From the NCBI RefSeq assembly GCF_947501385.1, contig NZ_CANMVP010000010.1:1-64000 (forward strand): a DNA stretch of 64,000 nucleotides. The letters are read 5' to 3'. This DNA comes from an uncultured Polaribacter sp. (GTDB taxonomy: Bacteria; Bacteroidota; Bacteroidia; Flavobacteriales; Flavobacteriaceae). A program made the position numbers and the translations under genes. The notes under the pieces were generated by a model. The model had not been told where the DNA came from. It searched no databases and saw only the letters and a program-made list of their open reading frames with translations. Of the stretch, positions 52,638-62,516 are shown piece by piece (within the stretch, counting starts at the first letter, position 1; each line of letters starts with the position of its first letter).

Positions 52638-53321
52638 TCATCTATTTTGTTTTGCTTTTTTATAGTATGGATTTATAGTTTCAGCCATCGTAAGATGGAT
52701 AGATTTAGCTTCCTCTAAGGTGTGATCTTCTAAACGTGTAAAAATAATTCTATCTAAATTGAATTGTTTGGATCTTCCTGAAATTACGAGTGTATAGGTC
52801 TCTCCTGCTTTAAATACATATTTTGCATACCGTTTATTTTTTGTACCGCCTAAATCTAAACGTTCTGCGTATTCAAATGAGTTTGCTCCGCCTCCAAACA
52901 TTTTCATATCCTGAATTAGCGCACTTTTAGGCGCATCATCCAAATGTTCATCTCCAGCTTTTGGACTTTCTGAATAATCTCCTATGACCTTAACGTAACA
53001 ATCATTGCTTTTATCATGGGCATCAGGAGGTGTGATTCGTTTTCTAGCTCTCAAAAAAAGTTGATACAAACCACCTTTATCAATTTTAAAAGCATATTCT
53101 AAAGGAGATGTTGCTGGTCCTTTGCCTGTTGTATTTCCTGTAAACTCCAAATGACCAGTTCCTTTAAAATCAGCTATATCTTTTTTTAACACCCATAAAT
53201 CATACGATGAGTTTGTATGCTCAGCTTCCATAATCACCAAACCATTTTTTTCTTGGTATTGTTGTGCATTTAGATTGATACAAACTAGTGTGAATAATAA
53301 TACGTATGACTTTTTTATCAT
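52638..53321 (-). CDS. exported carbohydrate-binding-like protein
   Basis: 227 residues with a signal peptide (NLNAQ). The sequence VIMEAEHTNSSYDLWVL, GTGHLEFTGNTTGKG, EYAFKIDKGGLYQLFLRARK and VFKAGETYTLVISGRSKQFNLDRIIF follows the layout of CBM6/CBM35-like modules. No catalytic residues are evident. It probably helps the cluster's enzymes to hold the polysaccharide. The following gene starts 15 nt after... its upstream neighbour ends 15 nt before it. Confidence 0.65.
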   Translation of the reverse strand: MIKKSYVLLFTLVCINLNAQQYQEKNGLVIMEAEHTNSSYDLWVLKKDIADFKGTGHLEFTGNTTGKGPATSPLEYAFKIDKGGLYQLFLRARKRITPPDAHDKSNDCYVKVIGDYSESPKAGDEHLDDAPKSALIQDMKMFGGGANSFEYAERLDLGGTKNKRYAKYVFKAGETYTLVISGRSKQFNLDRIIFTRLEDHTLEEAKSIHLTMAETINPYYKKAKQNR

Positions 53322-53336
53322 CGTTAATTTATTATG

Positions 53337-54920
53337 TTACTTAAGAAATACCTCAGCAGGAATAATTTCATCAAACTCTTTAACCTGAATATTTCTGTAA
53401 TAGATTTCAGCAGTTTCAGACTGAAACCCAAAAATTCCAGCTCCCGGTTCTAGATTAAAAGCCATATTCACAATTTTACCATTTAATTTGTGAATGGCAT
53501 ATTGATTACCCATTACAATTATTTCACATTGATTCCATTTGTTGTTCAATGCATTGAACTTATTTGTAGGTGAAGCAAAGTGCATCCAACTTCTCTTAGC
53601 TTCTGGCTTTCCTCCATTATCTGGATGCAAATAGGTCTCACTACCTTCTTCACAAAACCAATCGTAATCTGAGCCAGCTGGTCTTATCAAGTCTCCGGTA
53701 TGATTACGTGCCGTTGTATGATCATAACGAATTTGATATTCAATACCTACTGGCCAAACTTTGTCGTTAATGACATGATAATAAACACCTGCATCGTATT
53801 GCCATTTATCAAAATTATTGGCAATATTTTCACCCCATTTATATTCAAACCTCAAGATATATTTACTGTACGATTTTTTTGTATAAATGAGTCCGTGCGT
53901 ATCATTCGCTCCTGTATTTAAATTATATTCTTTAGGAAATGAATTCCCGAAAACATGAATCATACCATCTTCAATTGCAAAAACCTTTTTCGCCATGTCT
54001 TCATCACCACTTCTAATTTTTAAATACCATCCATCTAAATTCTTACCATTAAAAATAGTTTTAAATCCTTTTTTAGGTTTGGCTTTTGTAGATTTTTTAT
54101 TTGTAATACTTCCTCCAGAAATAGACTCCAAAACAGGCTTATAGTCTTCCCAACCTGCATTTTCGTTGCCTCCGTTTTTCGCACCAGTAACTACCCACCA
54201 TAACATACCTGAATCTGAAGAATCGAATGTTTTTTTAGCGTTTCTACTAAATAGCCATTGCAGTTTAGGGTTGTTAGAATCTCGCATCCAAAACACGTTC
54301 TCTTGCGGAGTATTCCACTCGGTTTTATTTTGGTTTTTAATCCGAATGGTTTTTACTCCTAAAGCTTTAATATCTTCCCAAGTATGTGTCATTTCTGGAG
54401 GAGAAACATGGTCTTCGTTAAACCAGGAAGAATGGGAGATACAGGTGATATATTTGCGCTTTTCGGGATCCACAGCATTGATATATCGCCAAGGAATCTC
54501 CATGGGGCCACCAATACAAAACCACAAAGGATTACTTGTTGTAGATTTTTCAGCTTCAGCTTTAAAATTTGCTATAGCTTTGTCCAATTGTGTTTGGATA
54601 TTAAATACGATTGAGGTGTCAGTATTGAAAAATTGAACGCCTTTATTCATGCTTTCCAACATCTCAGCATATTGACCACGCTTATTCTTTAGATGACTTG
54701 AATGGTCAAAATGAACCAACTTAGACTTTAACCCAAGCCCTTCCAGTAATGCAAAATTCATGGGTGCAGATACGTAATCATCTTCATCATAATTATTACC
54801 GTCATGTGAAATGGCAATTCTTCCTCCTGGATAGTTAACAACATTTTTATATTGAGCATTAATGGTGGTAACAACTAATGCAAAAACAACTGTAAATAAA
54901 TTTTGTATCATTTTTTTCAT
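53337..54920 (-). CDS. nucleoside-hydrolase-like / DUF1080 (3-keto-disaccharide hydrolase) fusion
   Basis: The start MKKMIQNLFTVV at 54920 gives a signal peptide ending near NAQ; an earlier in-frame ATG at 54971 lacks that character. 527 residues. Residues about 25-275 begin PGGRIAISHDGNNYDEDD, an Asp-rich motif like that of nucleoside hydrolases. Residues about 290-527 match DUF1080 (FKTIFNGKNLDGWYLK, DAGVYYHVINDKVWPVGIEYQI, NKWNQCEIIVMGNQYAIHKLNG), a concanavalin-type fold recently linked to 3-keto-sugar hydrolysis. The combination is unusual to me. It is a cell-envelope or secreted protein. Confidence 0.72.
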   Translation of the reverse strand: MKKMIQNLFTVVFALVVTTINAQYKNVVNYPGGRIAISHDGNNYDEDDYVSAPMNFALLEGLGLKSKLVHFDHSSHLKNKRGQYAEMLESMNKGVQFFNTDTSIVFNIQTQLDKAIANFKAEAEKSTTSNPLWFCIGGPMEIPWRYINAVDPEKRKYITCISHSSWFNEDHVSPPEMTHTWEDIKALGVKTIRIKNQNKTEWNTPQENVFWMRDSNNPKLQWLFSRNAKKTFDSSDSGMLWWVVTGAKNGGNENAGWEDYKPVLESISGGSITNKKSTKAKPKKGFKTIFNGKNLDGWYLKIRSGDEDMAKKVFAIEDGMIHVFGNSFPKEYNLNTGANDTHGLIYTKKSYSKYILRFEYKWGENIANNFDKWQYDAGVYYHVINDKVWPVGIEYQIRYDHTTARNHTGDLIRPAGSDYDWFCEEGSETYLHPDNGGKPEAKRSWMHFASPTNKFNALNNKWNQCEIIVMGNQYAIHKLNGKIVNMAFNLEPGAGIFGFQSETAEIYYRNIQVKEFDEIIPAEVFLK

Positions 54921-55024
54921 TGTTATAAGAATGTCCAATCCAATCGGGTTCACATATTTAAATGCTCTCATAAGTCAACCTTTGAATTCTTAATTATTTC
55001 AAAAGATATCATCTGTACATACGT

Positions 55025-57316
55025 TTAATCGTATTTCAAAAATATGAGTCCGCAGTCATCAGCAAATACGCGCCCTTCGCCGTCTGTTGTTCTTCGAATA
55101 AATACAGTTGTACTCGTACTGGACGGACCGGTTTTAAAATTCAAGATCGAGCGGGCCCAATTCTGTGGGATGCCACGGTGTTTTCCAAAGGATGGACTAA
55201 GTGTCTCCATCTCTCCGTGATCACGTACACCTAATTCGGCCCGCTCATTATTTTCTGTCTTTAAAAATCCAGCAAATTCGTACCATGTGTTCGGTGTAAG
55301 TCCTTTAACAACCTGTGCGATTTCTGCATTTGGTCCTAGTTGCATACTGCTAACTCCCATCCGTAAGTTTGCTGTATCAGGCGTTATCTGTTTTTTACTT
55401 CCCAATTCAGGAGTAGCTTCGCCAGTCACTATAAACCAAGGCGAAAGGTGATCGCCATGTTCAAACGCTGTATTTTCAAGACGATTTCTGTGTAAAGGTT
55501 TTGATCTGGTTGTATCTACTTTGGGCGGGTTATCAAAGTCATGGCCTACCTTCCACTTGGGACCGTTAGTTTCATAAGCTCCAATATCTGGTGCTTTACC
55601 TTCAAAATCTTCATTTATATCCGCTAAAACAATACCTTTATCAATGGCAGCTGAGTTTTCTGGGAGGTACTTATGATCAATAAGATCCTTATAACCAATT
55701 AGATTATTACCCCATTCATAATTATCCGCAGTGATACTGGCAGATGCTGAAAAAATATTGTTGAAAAATCTACAACCATGCAAATCTGGAGGGTACTTAT
55801 TTCCCCAAGCCGATTCAAATCCGTGCTGTTCTGCCGAAAAGGTATTGTTATAGATCAAGTGGTAGTACGCATAGTGATTAATATGAAGGGCTCCAAATCC
55901 TACACCCCAAACCACATTATGGTGCGAGATGATGTTCTGCGTGCCATGGTCATAATATAATCCCATGTCCAGATTTTCATCTAAATTATCGTGCAGCCAG
56001 TTGTATCGCACTTCAGAATTACCCCCTTCAATCACATTTCCGTAGGTTAAACCCAAATCACTGGTAAGCATTCCTGACTCACTCATGTCACAATATTGTA
56101 TCAATGCTTTATGCATCCCTGCATAATCAATAACGGTTCGTCCACTACGTCTCAAAGTGCTATGGCTAATAACATTATTTGAGCCACGCAACTGCACGCA
56201 ACTAGCGTATGTACCTATATAGTCGGTATCATGGATATAACTATTGATAACCTGATTTTTTTCTCCGTATAGTGCCACACCACATCCAGAGGTATAGGCA
56301 ACTTCGCTGTTCCTTAGAACACAATGTTTTCCCATAATTGGAATGCCTTTATTGATTTGCTGTCCAAAATAGGTATTGGCCTGTGATGAATGATACGGGT
56401 AATATACTCTTAAACCGTCCATTTCAATATGGGAAGATTCCGTATTCATATTAATGGTTGCGCCCCGAATTTCTATGTTTTTAACATGAATAAATCCTTT
56501 GTCTTTAAGGTCAAAGGCATTCATCCGTTTTTTAACATAAATACTGCTATTGGGGGTTTTACCGTTAGAGCGATAAATATAAAGCGATTGGTCTTTTGTA
56601 TCATAAAACCATTCCTTATCTGTGTCTAAAGCATCTTTACAACCAAACACAAAAAACTCTTCTCCCTCTTTTGTTACATGCCAACTGGTGCTTCCTTTGC
56701 CGGGAGCAATATTTTCAATTTCCAGCGAACCTTTGCCGAAGTCTATAACTTTCGTTGTCCAATTTCGCCAGTGGGCACCAGCATGTATCCAAACATGAGC
56801 CCCAGTGTAATCGTAATCCGGTAACCGGGAATCGAGAATATTTACTGGTGTTGTATTGGCATCCATGACGTCCAATGTTGGATTCAATAAATCTTCACCT
56901 GTATTGGGCCAACGTGCCTCTATCATCATTTTATCATTTATAAAGACTTGATTTTCATGATTAAGATTCATGTCTATTTTCGCCTTAAAGATATTTTTGG
57001 AATCTTTTTTCCAAAGATTAGATGGCACTTCATCTAGCCCTGTAATAATTACTTTATCATTTTTACTTAATGGCCGAAATACAATAGGGTTCGATTTTGT
57101 ACCAGAATTTGCTGGTACAATTATTTCAGAATAAATACCACCTTTTATAAAACACACGTCACCAGGTTTCATGATGTCCGCCGCTTCCTGAATGGTCTTA
57201 AAAGGGGAATTCTTGCTGCCATTACCTGAATTGGCAGTATTACCATCGACATAATAATCCGTTGTATAGGTTATCTTTACAAGGAAAAAAAATATTAAAA
57301 TGATTAGATTTTTCAT
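55025..57316 (-). CDS. secreted right-handed parallel beta-helix protein, probable polysaccharidase
   Basis: 763 residues with a signal peptide. Residues 22-110 carry DYYVDGNTANSGNGSKNSPF and the DUF1565-type start of helix proteins (PFKTIQEAADIMKPGDV). The central part, about 250-520, is full of Asn/His/Tyr-rich coils (VLRNSEVAYTSGCGVALYG, VISHSTLRRSGRTVIDYAG, EVRYNWLHDNLDENLDMGLYYDHGT). The C-terminal 150 residues look like a CBM4/CBM9-type jelly roll (NTAFEHGDHLSPWFIVTGEA). Fold is secure; activity (lyase or hydrolase such as GH141) is not. Sulfatase genes lie directly upstream. Confidence 0.7.
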   Translation of the reverse strand: MKNLIILIFFFLVKITYTTDYYVDGNTANSGNGSKNSPFKTIQEAADIMKPGDVCFIKGGIYSEIIVPANSGTKSNPIVFRPLSKNDKVIITGLDEVPSNLWKKDSKNIFKAKIDMNLNHENQVFINDKMMIEARWPNTGEDLLNPTLDVMDANTTPVNILDSRLPDYDYTGAHVWIHAGAHWRNWTTKVIDFGKGSLEIENIAPGKGSTSWHVTKEGEEFFVFGCKDALDTDKEWFYDTKDQSLYIYRSNGKTPNSSIYVKKRMNAFDLKDKGFIHVKNIEIRGATINMNTESSHIEMDGLRVYYPYHSSQANTYFGQQINKGIPIMGKHCVLRNSEVAYTSGCGVALYGEKNQVINSYIHDTDYIGTYASCVQLRGSNNVISHSTLRRSGRTVIDYAGMHKALIQYCDMSESGMLTSDLGLTYGNVIEGGNSEVRYNWLHDNLDENLDMGLYYDHGTQNIISHHNVVWGVGFGALHINHYAYYHLIYNNTFSAEQHGFESAWGNKYPPDLHGCRFFNNIFSASASITADNYEWGNNLIGYKDLIDHKYLPENSAAIDKGIVLADINEDFEGKAPDIGAYETNGPKWKVGHDFDNPPKVDTTRSKPLHRNRLENTAFEHGDHLSPWFIVTGEATPELGSKKQITPDTANLRMGVSSMQLGPNAEIAQVVKGLTPNTWYEFAGFLKTENNERAELGVRDHGEMETLSPSFGKHRGIPQNWARSILNFKTGPSSTSTTVFIRRTTDGEGRVFADDCGLIFLKYD

Positions 57317-57370
57317 ATATACATAAGAGTTTAATAAGCTCTAAAACTTAATTTTCTATTATTTCTTTTT

Positions 57371-58744
57371 CTATTTCTTTCTATCTACTGAAATACAATT
57401 CTCATCTGGCTTTGAGGGCAATGTGTTTTCCCATGCATATAGTTTCTCTAACAATTGTTCTACGATGTCAGGATGCTTTGATGATACATCCACTGTTTCG
57501 GCCCAATCGCGTGCCACATCATATAATTCGGTTCTGAGGGAATCTTTATTGGTAATTAATTTCCAACGACCATCACGAATGCCATGTTTTGGCCAGATAA
57601 ATTCACGTAATTTAGGTCCTTCCCATTCCCAATAAATAGGTTTTGTTCTTTTGAAATCTTCTCCTTTAATAGCAACAAGTGCACTTTCTCCATCCGGTTT
57701 ATAATCATTGGGTAATTCCAATCCTGCAATCTCCAAAAAAGTAGGTAATAAATCTACAGCGGTTACTACCGAAGTTGAATCACGTTTACCCTGGGGAGCT
57801 ACCCCTGGCCACCGTACTATAAAAGGGACACGTACACCACCTGCATAAAGTGATCTTTTTTCTCCTTTTAAGCCTCCGGTCTCTCCTACCGAATAATACT
57901 CCCCATAGCCTCCTTTTAAAAACTGATCCTCATCTTCTCTCATATATTCAGGCCCATTATCAGAAGAAAATATAACGAGCGTATTATCATCAATATTTAA
58001 CTCTTTTAGCAAATTTAAAATAGAACCAACACCTGCATCACCTTCAGCAACAATAGAGGCATAAACCTGTTTTCGCTCCTCTAAATCCTTAAATTTTTGC
58101 AAATATTCTTCACGAGGATAAAATGGTGTATGGGTTTCATGTATCCACACATTCATAAAAAAAGTAGTGTCCCGGTTTTTCTTGATAAAATCAAGTGCCC
58201 GTGGAATACTTTCTTCATAATTAATTTTTTCTTTTCCCGGCACGTTGAAGGATGCATACTCATCTATACCATATTTTGTAGGCAAAGGCGCATCACTGGC
58301 TCTATTATCTGCAAGATGCCATTTCCCAAAATGGCCTGTTTTATATCCCGCTTGTTTTAATAATTTAGGCAGCATGGGTGCATTTGGGTCTAGCCAATCG
58401 GGCATACCATTTTCAATTTGATGCTCTAGTCTTCCAAAATGTCTGTGAATAGCATATCTGGCCGGGTAATGCCCAGTCATAACTGCCACCCTACTAGGGG
58501 AACATACAGGGTTGTTTACGGTAAAGTTTTGAAAGTCGATACCTTCGCTTGCCATTTTATCAAGATTTGGGGTTTCTACAAAAGTACTTCCATGTATTCC
58601 TAAGTCGCCATATCCCCAATCATCGGCAAAAATGAAGATAATATTAGGTTGTTTTTCAATATTGGCGTTTTTCGTGTTATCTGTACTGCTCTTACATGAC
58701 AGTAATGTGAGCATCAATACTAAATTAATATATAAATTCTTCAT
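57371..58744 (-). CDS. S1-family sulfatase
   Basis: The start MKNLYINLV at 58744 is chosen because the tandem paralogue starts with the same MKN; a further ATG at 58759 is possible. About 457 residues, lipoprotein signal LLSCKS. Calcium-binding FADDWGYGDLG is followed by NPVCSPSR, whose Cys is the formylglycine site (CxPSR). FSSDNGPE and GLKGEKRSLYAGGVRVPF are further S1 blocks. It desulfates sugars in the periplasm or at the surface. The other sulfatase follows upstream by 66 bp. Confidence 0.9.
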   Translation of the reverse strand: MKNLYINLVLMLTLLSCKSSTDNTKNANIEKQPNIIFIFADDWGYGDLGIHGSTFVETPNLDKMASEGIDFQNFTVNNPVCSPSRVAVMTGHYPARYAIHRHFGRLEHQIENGMPDWLDPNAPMLPKLLKQAGYKTGHFGKWHLADNRASDAPLPTKYGIDEYASFNVPGKEKINYEESIPRALDFIKKNRDTTFFMNVWIHETHTPFYPREEYLQKFKDLEERKQVYASIVAEGDAGVGSILNLLKELNIDDNTLVIFSSDNGPEYMREDEDQFLKGGYGEYYSVGETGGLKGEKRSLYAGGVRVPFIVRWPGVAPQGKRDSTSVVTAVDLLPTFLEIAGLELPNDYKPDGESALVAIKGEDFKRTKPIYWEWEGPKLREFIWPKHGIRDGRWKLITNKDSLRTELYDVARDWAETVDVSSKHPDIVEQLLEKLYAWENTLPSKPDENCISVDRKK

Positions 58745-58810
58745 TAAGATGTATTTCATTTTTTATGACTTTTAACTATGGAAACACAATTTTTATAATC
58801 ACACATAAAT

Positions 58811-60208
58811 CTATTTTTCTTGTTTAATTGATTCTCTTTCCTTAGAAAAACAAACAGGTGGTGATGTTGGTAATGTCGCTTGAAAAATGTGTATTTTTTC
58901 CATCATGGCAACAACTCGCTCTGAATTTTCAGCAGATACATCGTGTTGTTCTGCCCAATCCGTGCTTATATTGTATAACTCGGTTCTGTTCAATTTCTCA
59001 TTGGTTAAAAGTTTCCAATTTTCCTCTTGCATACCAGCACTTGGCCAAAAATCGGTTCGTTTAGAAGAAAATCTCCAATCCCAATATATTGGCTTTTTAC
59101 GATTAAATTCCTTTCCTTTTATCAATGACGCTATACTTTCGCCATCTGGTTCATAGTCTTTTGGTAAAGTTGCTTCTGCTAATTCTAAAAAAGTGGGCAG
59201 CAAATCTACTGTTGCCAATGCTGTAGTTTTATCTACACTACCAGCTTTAACAACACCAGGCCATCTTACTATAAAGGGAATTCTTATACCTCCTGCAAAC
59301 AAAGAGCGCTTTTGCCCTTTTAAGCCAGCTGTTTCTCCCACAGAATAATAGGTTCCGAGACCTGGACCAGTAGAGGCGTCATCTATAGTTTTACCTTTAC
59401 CTGTAATTTCAGGACCATTATCTGAAGAGAAAATGACTAGGGTATTTTTGTCAATACCCAATTCTTTGAGCACTGCAAACAATTCACCAATACGGTCATC
59501 GTATTCCGCTATTACAGCCGCATAAACTTGTTGTTGTTCGTTTAAATGTGAAAACCGTTCCATGTATTTATCCTTAGGATAATGAGGTGTGTGTGTTGCA
59601 TGAATCCAGACATTTACAAAAAAAGGGTTATCCTTATTTCGTTTTACAAAATCGATTGTTTTATACAAGGTAGAGTCCGCGTCCATCTGATGGCGTTCAC
59701 CGGGTAAATTAAATGCCCCATAGTCATCATAACCGTAAGCTAAAGGTGAAGGGCCATCTTTTACATGGTCATTAGACAAATGCCATTTACCATAATGAGC
59801 CGTGGTATAGCCAGCATTTTTTAACATCCTGGGTAACATTGGGGCTTTTGGGTCTAACCAATCGGGCATATTCCGTTTGATGTGGGATGCTACGGAAGCA
59901 AAATGCCCGTGAACTGAATGTCTTGCTGGAAATTGACCAGTCATTACACCTACTCTACTAGGCGAACAGACAGGATTAACAACAGAAACATTTTGAAAAT
60001 CTATACCTTCTGATGCCATTTTATCAAGATTTGGTGTCTTGCAAAAAGTGCTGCCATGAATTCCCAAATCTCCAAAACCCCAATCATCGGCAAAAATGAA
60101 GATGATATTGGGGCGCTCGGAACTTTCAACATTCTGTTCCTTTTCCTGACTGTTTTTACAAGTTACCGTAAAGGCCAAGATTAATAAACCGATGAACAAA
60201 TTCTTCAT
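58811..60208 (-). CDS. S1-family sulfatase, tandem paralogue
   Basis: 465 residues with lipoprotein signal TVTCKNS (Cys17). FIFADDWGFGDLG, then NPVCSPSR with the formylglycine Cys81, HATHTPHYPKDKYMERF and IFSSDNGPEITG. Sequence and length closely parallel the 57371 protein over their whole length, with differences concentrated in the middle loops, so a duplication with later specialisation for a second sulfate position is likely. A maturase (anaerobic FGE-like) is not in the window. Confidence 0.9.
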   Translation of the reverse strand: MKNLFIGLLILAFTVTCKNSQEKEQNVESSERPNIIFIFADDWGFGDLGIHGSTFCKTPNLDKMASEGIDFQNVSVVNPVCSPSRVGVMTGQFPARHSVHGHFASVASHIKRNMPDWLDPKAPMLPRMLKNAGYTTAHYGKWHLSNDHVKDGPSPLAYGYDDYGAFNLPGERHQMDADSTLYKTIDFVKRNKDNPFFVNVWIHATHTPHYPKDKYMERFSHLNEQQQVYAAVIAEYDDRIGELFAVLKELGIDKNTLVIFSSDNGPEITGKGKTIDDASTGPGLGTYYSVGETAGLKGQKRSLFAGGIRIPFIVRWPGVVKAGSVDKTTALATVDLLPTFLELAEATLPKDYEPDGESIASLIKGKEFNRKKPIYWDWRFSSKRTDFWPSAGMQEENWKLLTNEKLNRTELYNISTDWAEQHDVSAENSERVVAMMEKIHIFQATLPTSPPVCFSKERESIKQEK

Positions 60209-60222
60209 TATACGTTATTTTA

Positions 60223-61101
60223 TTATTTATTTACACTTTTTTTATATTGATTGAAGCGTTCCCGAATCGTCTCAACTGTAGGGCATGTAATTGGTTTGAC
60301 TCCTATTACATCACTTATTACACTAGCAACCTCTATCCCTTGCAAACGCGAGCCTTCAGCTTTAAAATGCACGTTTCCAGGACGTACAGCAAATTTTTCC
60401 AAAACTGGAATCGAAAACTTATATAAGTCGTTTATTATAATGTCTTTGTGGTCATTTATCACTTTTAAAGCTATGGTATTATATTGTTTTGCGTCACCAG
60501 CGTTCCTCCCTGGTTCACCTTCTGGCACTGGTGTTGTAGTGGCAAATATTAACTTTGCCTTTGGATAATTTGTTTTTAAATAGTTAATTATAGAGCGAAG
60601 GTTGTTTTCATAAGTTTCCAAAGAAGATACCTGTTTACCATTTTGTTTATCAAGCTTTCCATCAACTACATATTTAAGGTCATGAAGTCCAACATTAAAA
60701 TGGATAACATCCCACTCAAAATCCCAGCCTTGGGATAGATAAGGTTGAAACATAGCATGTCACATGGTTTCCATTTTTTGGATAAACTCATTGCTTGAAG
60801 TACCATTTTCGTGTAAGCGAAATACGCAAGCTTTATCTTCTAAAAAAGCCCTTACATATTCAGTATATGCAATAGATATAGAGTCTCCATAAATAAATAC
60901 CTTTGGTAAGGAGTCTGTAGGTTCAATATATCTAAACTGGTATCTTTCTGTTGCAAATTTGCATAAATTATACCAAGCTTTCTTGCATTTATCGCATCCT
61001 TCATTTATGATTTGACCAATTGACTCCCAAGGAAAAAACAACAAACAAGCGATGCCTGCTAGGGTTTTTATTGTATCTCTTCTTGATAAACTACTGCTCA
61101 T
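60223..61101 (-). pseudogene. SGNH/GDSL esterase gene interrupted by an in-frame TGA
   Basis: One frame runs from 61101 to 60223 with a single TGA at 60760-60762 (codon 114). Before it, a twin-arginine-like N-terminus (LSRRDTIKTLAGIACLL) and the GDS block VFIYGDSIS (Ser74) are encoded; after it HFNVGLHDLKY and GNVHFKAEGS (block V, with Asn where Asp is expected). METM then stop, HAMFQP resumes. Two fragments of 113 and 176 residues would be made, each lacking part of the active site. It presumably was an acetyl- or acyl-esterase of the cluster. Confidence 0.78.
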
Positions 61102-61282
61102 ATCGAAAATTTTAATAGCGGCTTAAAAAAGTGATGGATTTTTCAACTAACAACATATAATTTGCGCTGATATGCTGAAGCTCCAGACAACTACTCTTTT
61201 TTGAAAGTGCTACTTTCTGGTAATATGGATATCATCTTTTATAAATTCAGATGGTACTTTTTGATATTGTCCTAAAAAATGA

Positions 61283-62476
61283 TTATCTATATCTTCGAAT
61301 CAAATCATGGTCTACAATGGCCCTTCTCAACTCAAGCATCTCAACTTCTCCCTGATGCGCATAGACTTTTTTGCCACCTGGCTCCACCAACAAGGTGTAT
61401 GGAAGTGCTCCGCTCCATTTAGGGTCTACCAATTCTATAAGTTCGTATAAATCATCTTGTGAATATATATAGTTCTCAACTGCTGCTTGTTCTTCTTTTA
61501 AGAACTTAAAAACCTTATCTTTTATATCCATTTTATCAACAGAAAGTGAGACAAATTGAAAATCCTTCTTACCGTACATTCTTTGTAATGTCACCAAATC
61601 TGGAAATTCTCTAACACAAGGCCCACACCATGTAGCCCAAACATTAATTAACTTTAATTTTTCAGTGTTATTTGCCAATAGTTCTTTGACGCCTTCATTA
61701 TCAATGTCATTTAAAATGACTTCACGACTGGCCCATTCCTCATCTATGGCCTTGGAATTTTCTGCTTTCCAGGACCATTTGGTAGAACAACCGATCGACT
61801 TGGTAACGGGGTTGCTGACCTCTTTTCCCGCCAGCAGTTCCTCAACAGCTCGTATCAAATCTTCAGATTTGCCCACACCCTGCCTTTGATCGGCATCGAT
61901 CCGCCCTTGGTAGCGAAGCTTTCTTTCCTTGTCCAAAATAAAGATGTGAGGGGTGGCCATGGCACCGTATGCCAGGGATGCCTCCTGCAGGTCACCGTCG
62001 TACAGATAGGGAAAATTGAACCCTCTGTGCCCGGCCCTTATTTTCATGTCCTCATAGGAATCACCGACATCGGACCATGAATGTTCTGCATACATTAGGC
62101 CCAACGGGCTTGCAGAATTAATGGCAACTACGGCCACGCCTTTGTCCTTATATTCTTTTGTAAACTCTATCATTCTTGTCTCATAGGCCTGGGACGTAGG
62201 ACAGTGGTTGCACGTGAAAATAAGCACGACGACTTCTGCATCTTCAAAATCTTTCAAGCTTACAAATTCCCCTTTCAGATTTGGTAAGCTGAAATCTGGA
62301 GCATCTGAACCTATGGCGAGGGTCTCAACGTCCCGTTTTTCGATCCTTACCGGATTGGCCACAAATCCTTCTTCACTTGTGTCCTGGGCAATTGTTTGTT
62401 TTTTATCGGCATCCTTACATGATGAAAACATGATCAGCAATGCTGAAAAAAGAAGCACAATTTTTTTAGTGGTCAT
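61283..62476 (-). CDS. peroxiredoxin-like/TlpA thioredoxin fusion lipoprotein
   Basis: 397 residues with lipoprotein signal MFSSCKD (Cys20). Residues 55-230 match the protein at 10395-11000: FTCNHCPTS (Cys89/Cys92), TPHIFIL and KSIGCSTKW. Residues about 255-395 match the 11182 protein: NVWATWCGPCVREFPDL (Cys284/Cys287) and ALPYTLL. Thus two CxxC redox domains are joined in one envelope protein. The first half is GC-rich (about 50-57% in sampled lines), the second half AT-rich (25-30% in sampled lines). Redox partners inside a polysaccharide operon are unusual; it may protect secreted or sulfatase-related cysteines. Confidence 0.85.
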   Translation of the reverse strand: MTTKKIVLLFSALLIMFSSCKDADKKQTIAQDTSEEGFVANPVRIEKRDVETLAIGSDAPDFSLPNLKGEFVSLKDFEDAEVVVLIFTCNHCPTSQAYETRMIEFTKEYKDKGVAVVAINSASPLGLMYAEHSWSDVGDSYEDMKIRAGHRGFNFPYLYDGDLQEASLAYGAMATPHIFILDKERKLRYQGRIDADQRQGVGKSEDLIRAVEELLAGKEVSNPVTKSIGCSTKWSWKAENSKAIDEEWASREVILNDIDNEGVKELLANNTEKLKLINVWATWCGPCVREFPDLVTLQRMYGKKDFQFVSLSVDKMDIKDKVFKFLKEEQAAVENYIYSQDDLYELIELVDPKWSGALPYTLLVEPGGKKVYAHQGEVEMLELRRAIVDHDLIRRYR

Positions 62477-62516
62477 TTTATTATTGTTTTTATTAGTTAG
62501 AATATCAGTTAAAATT

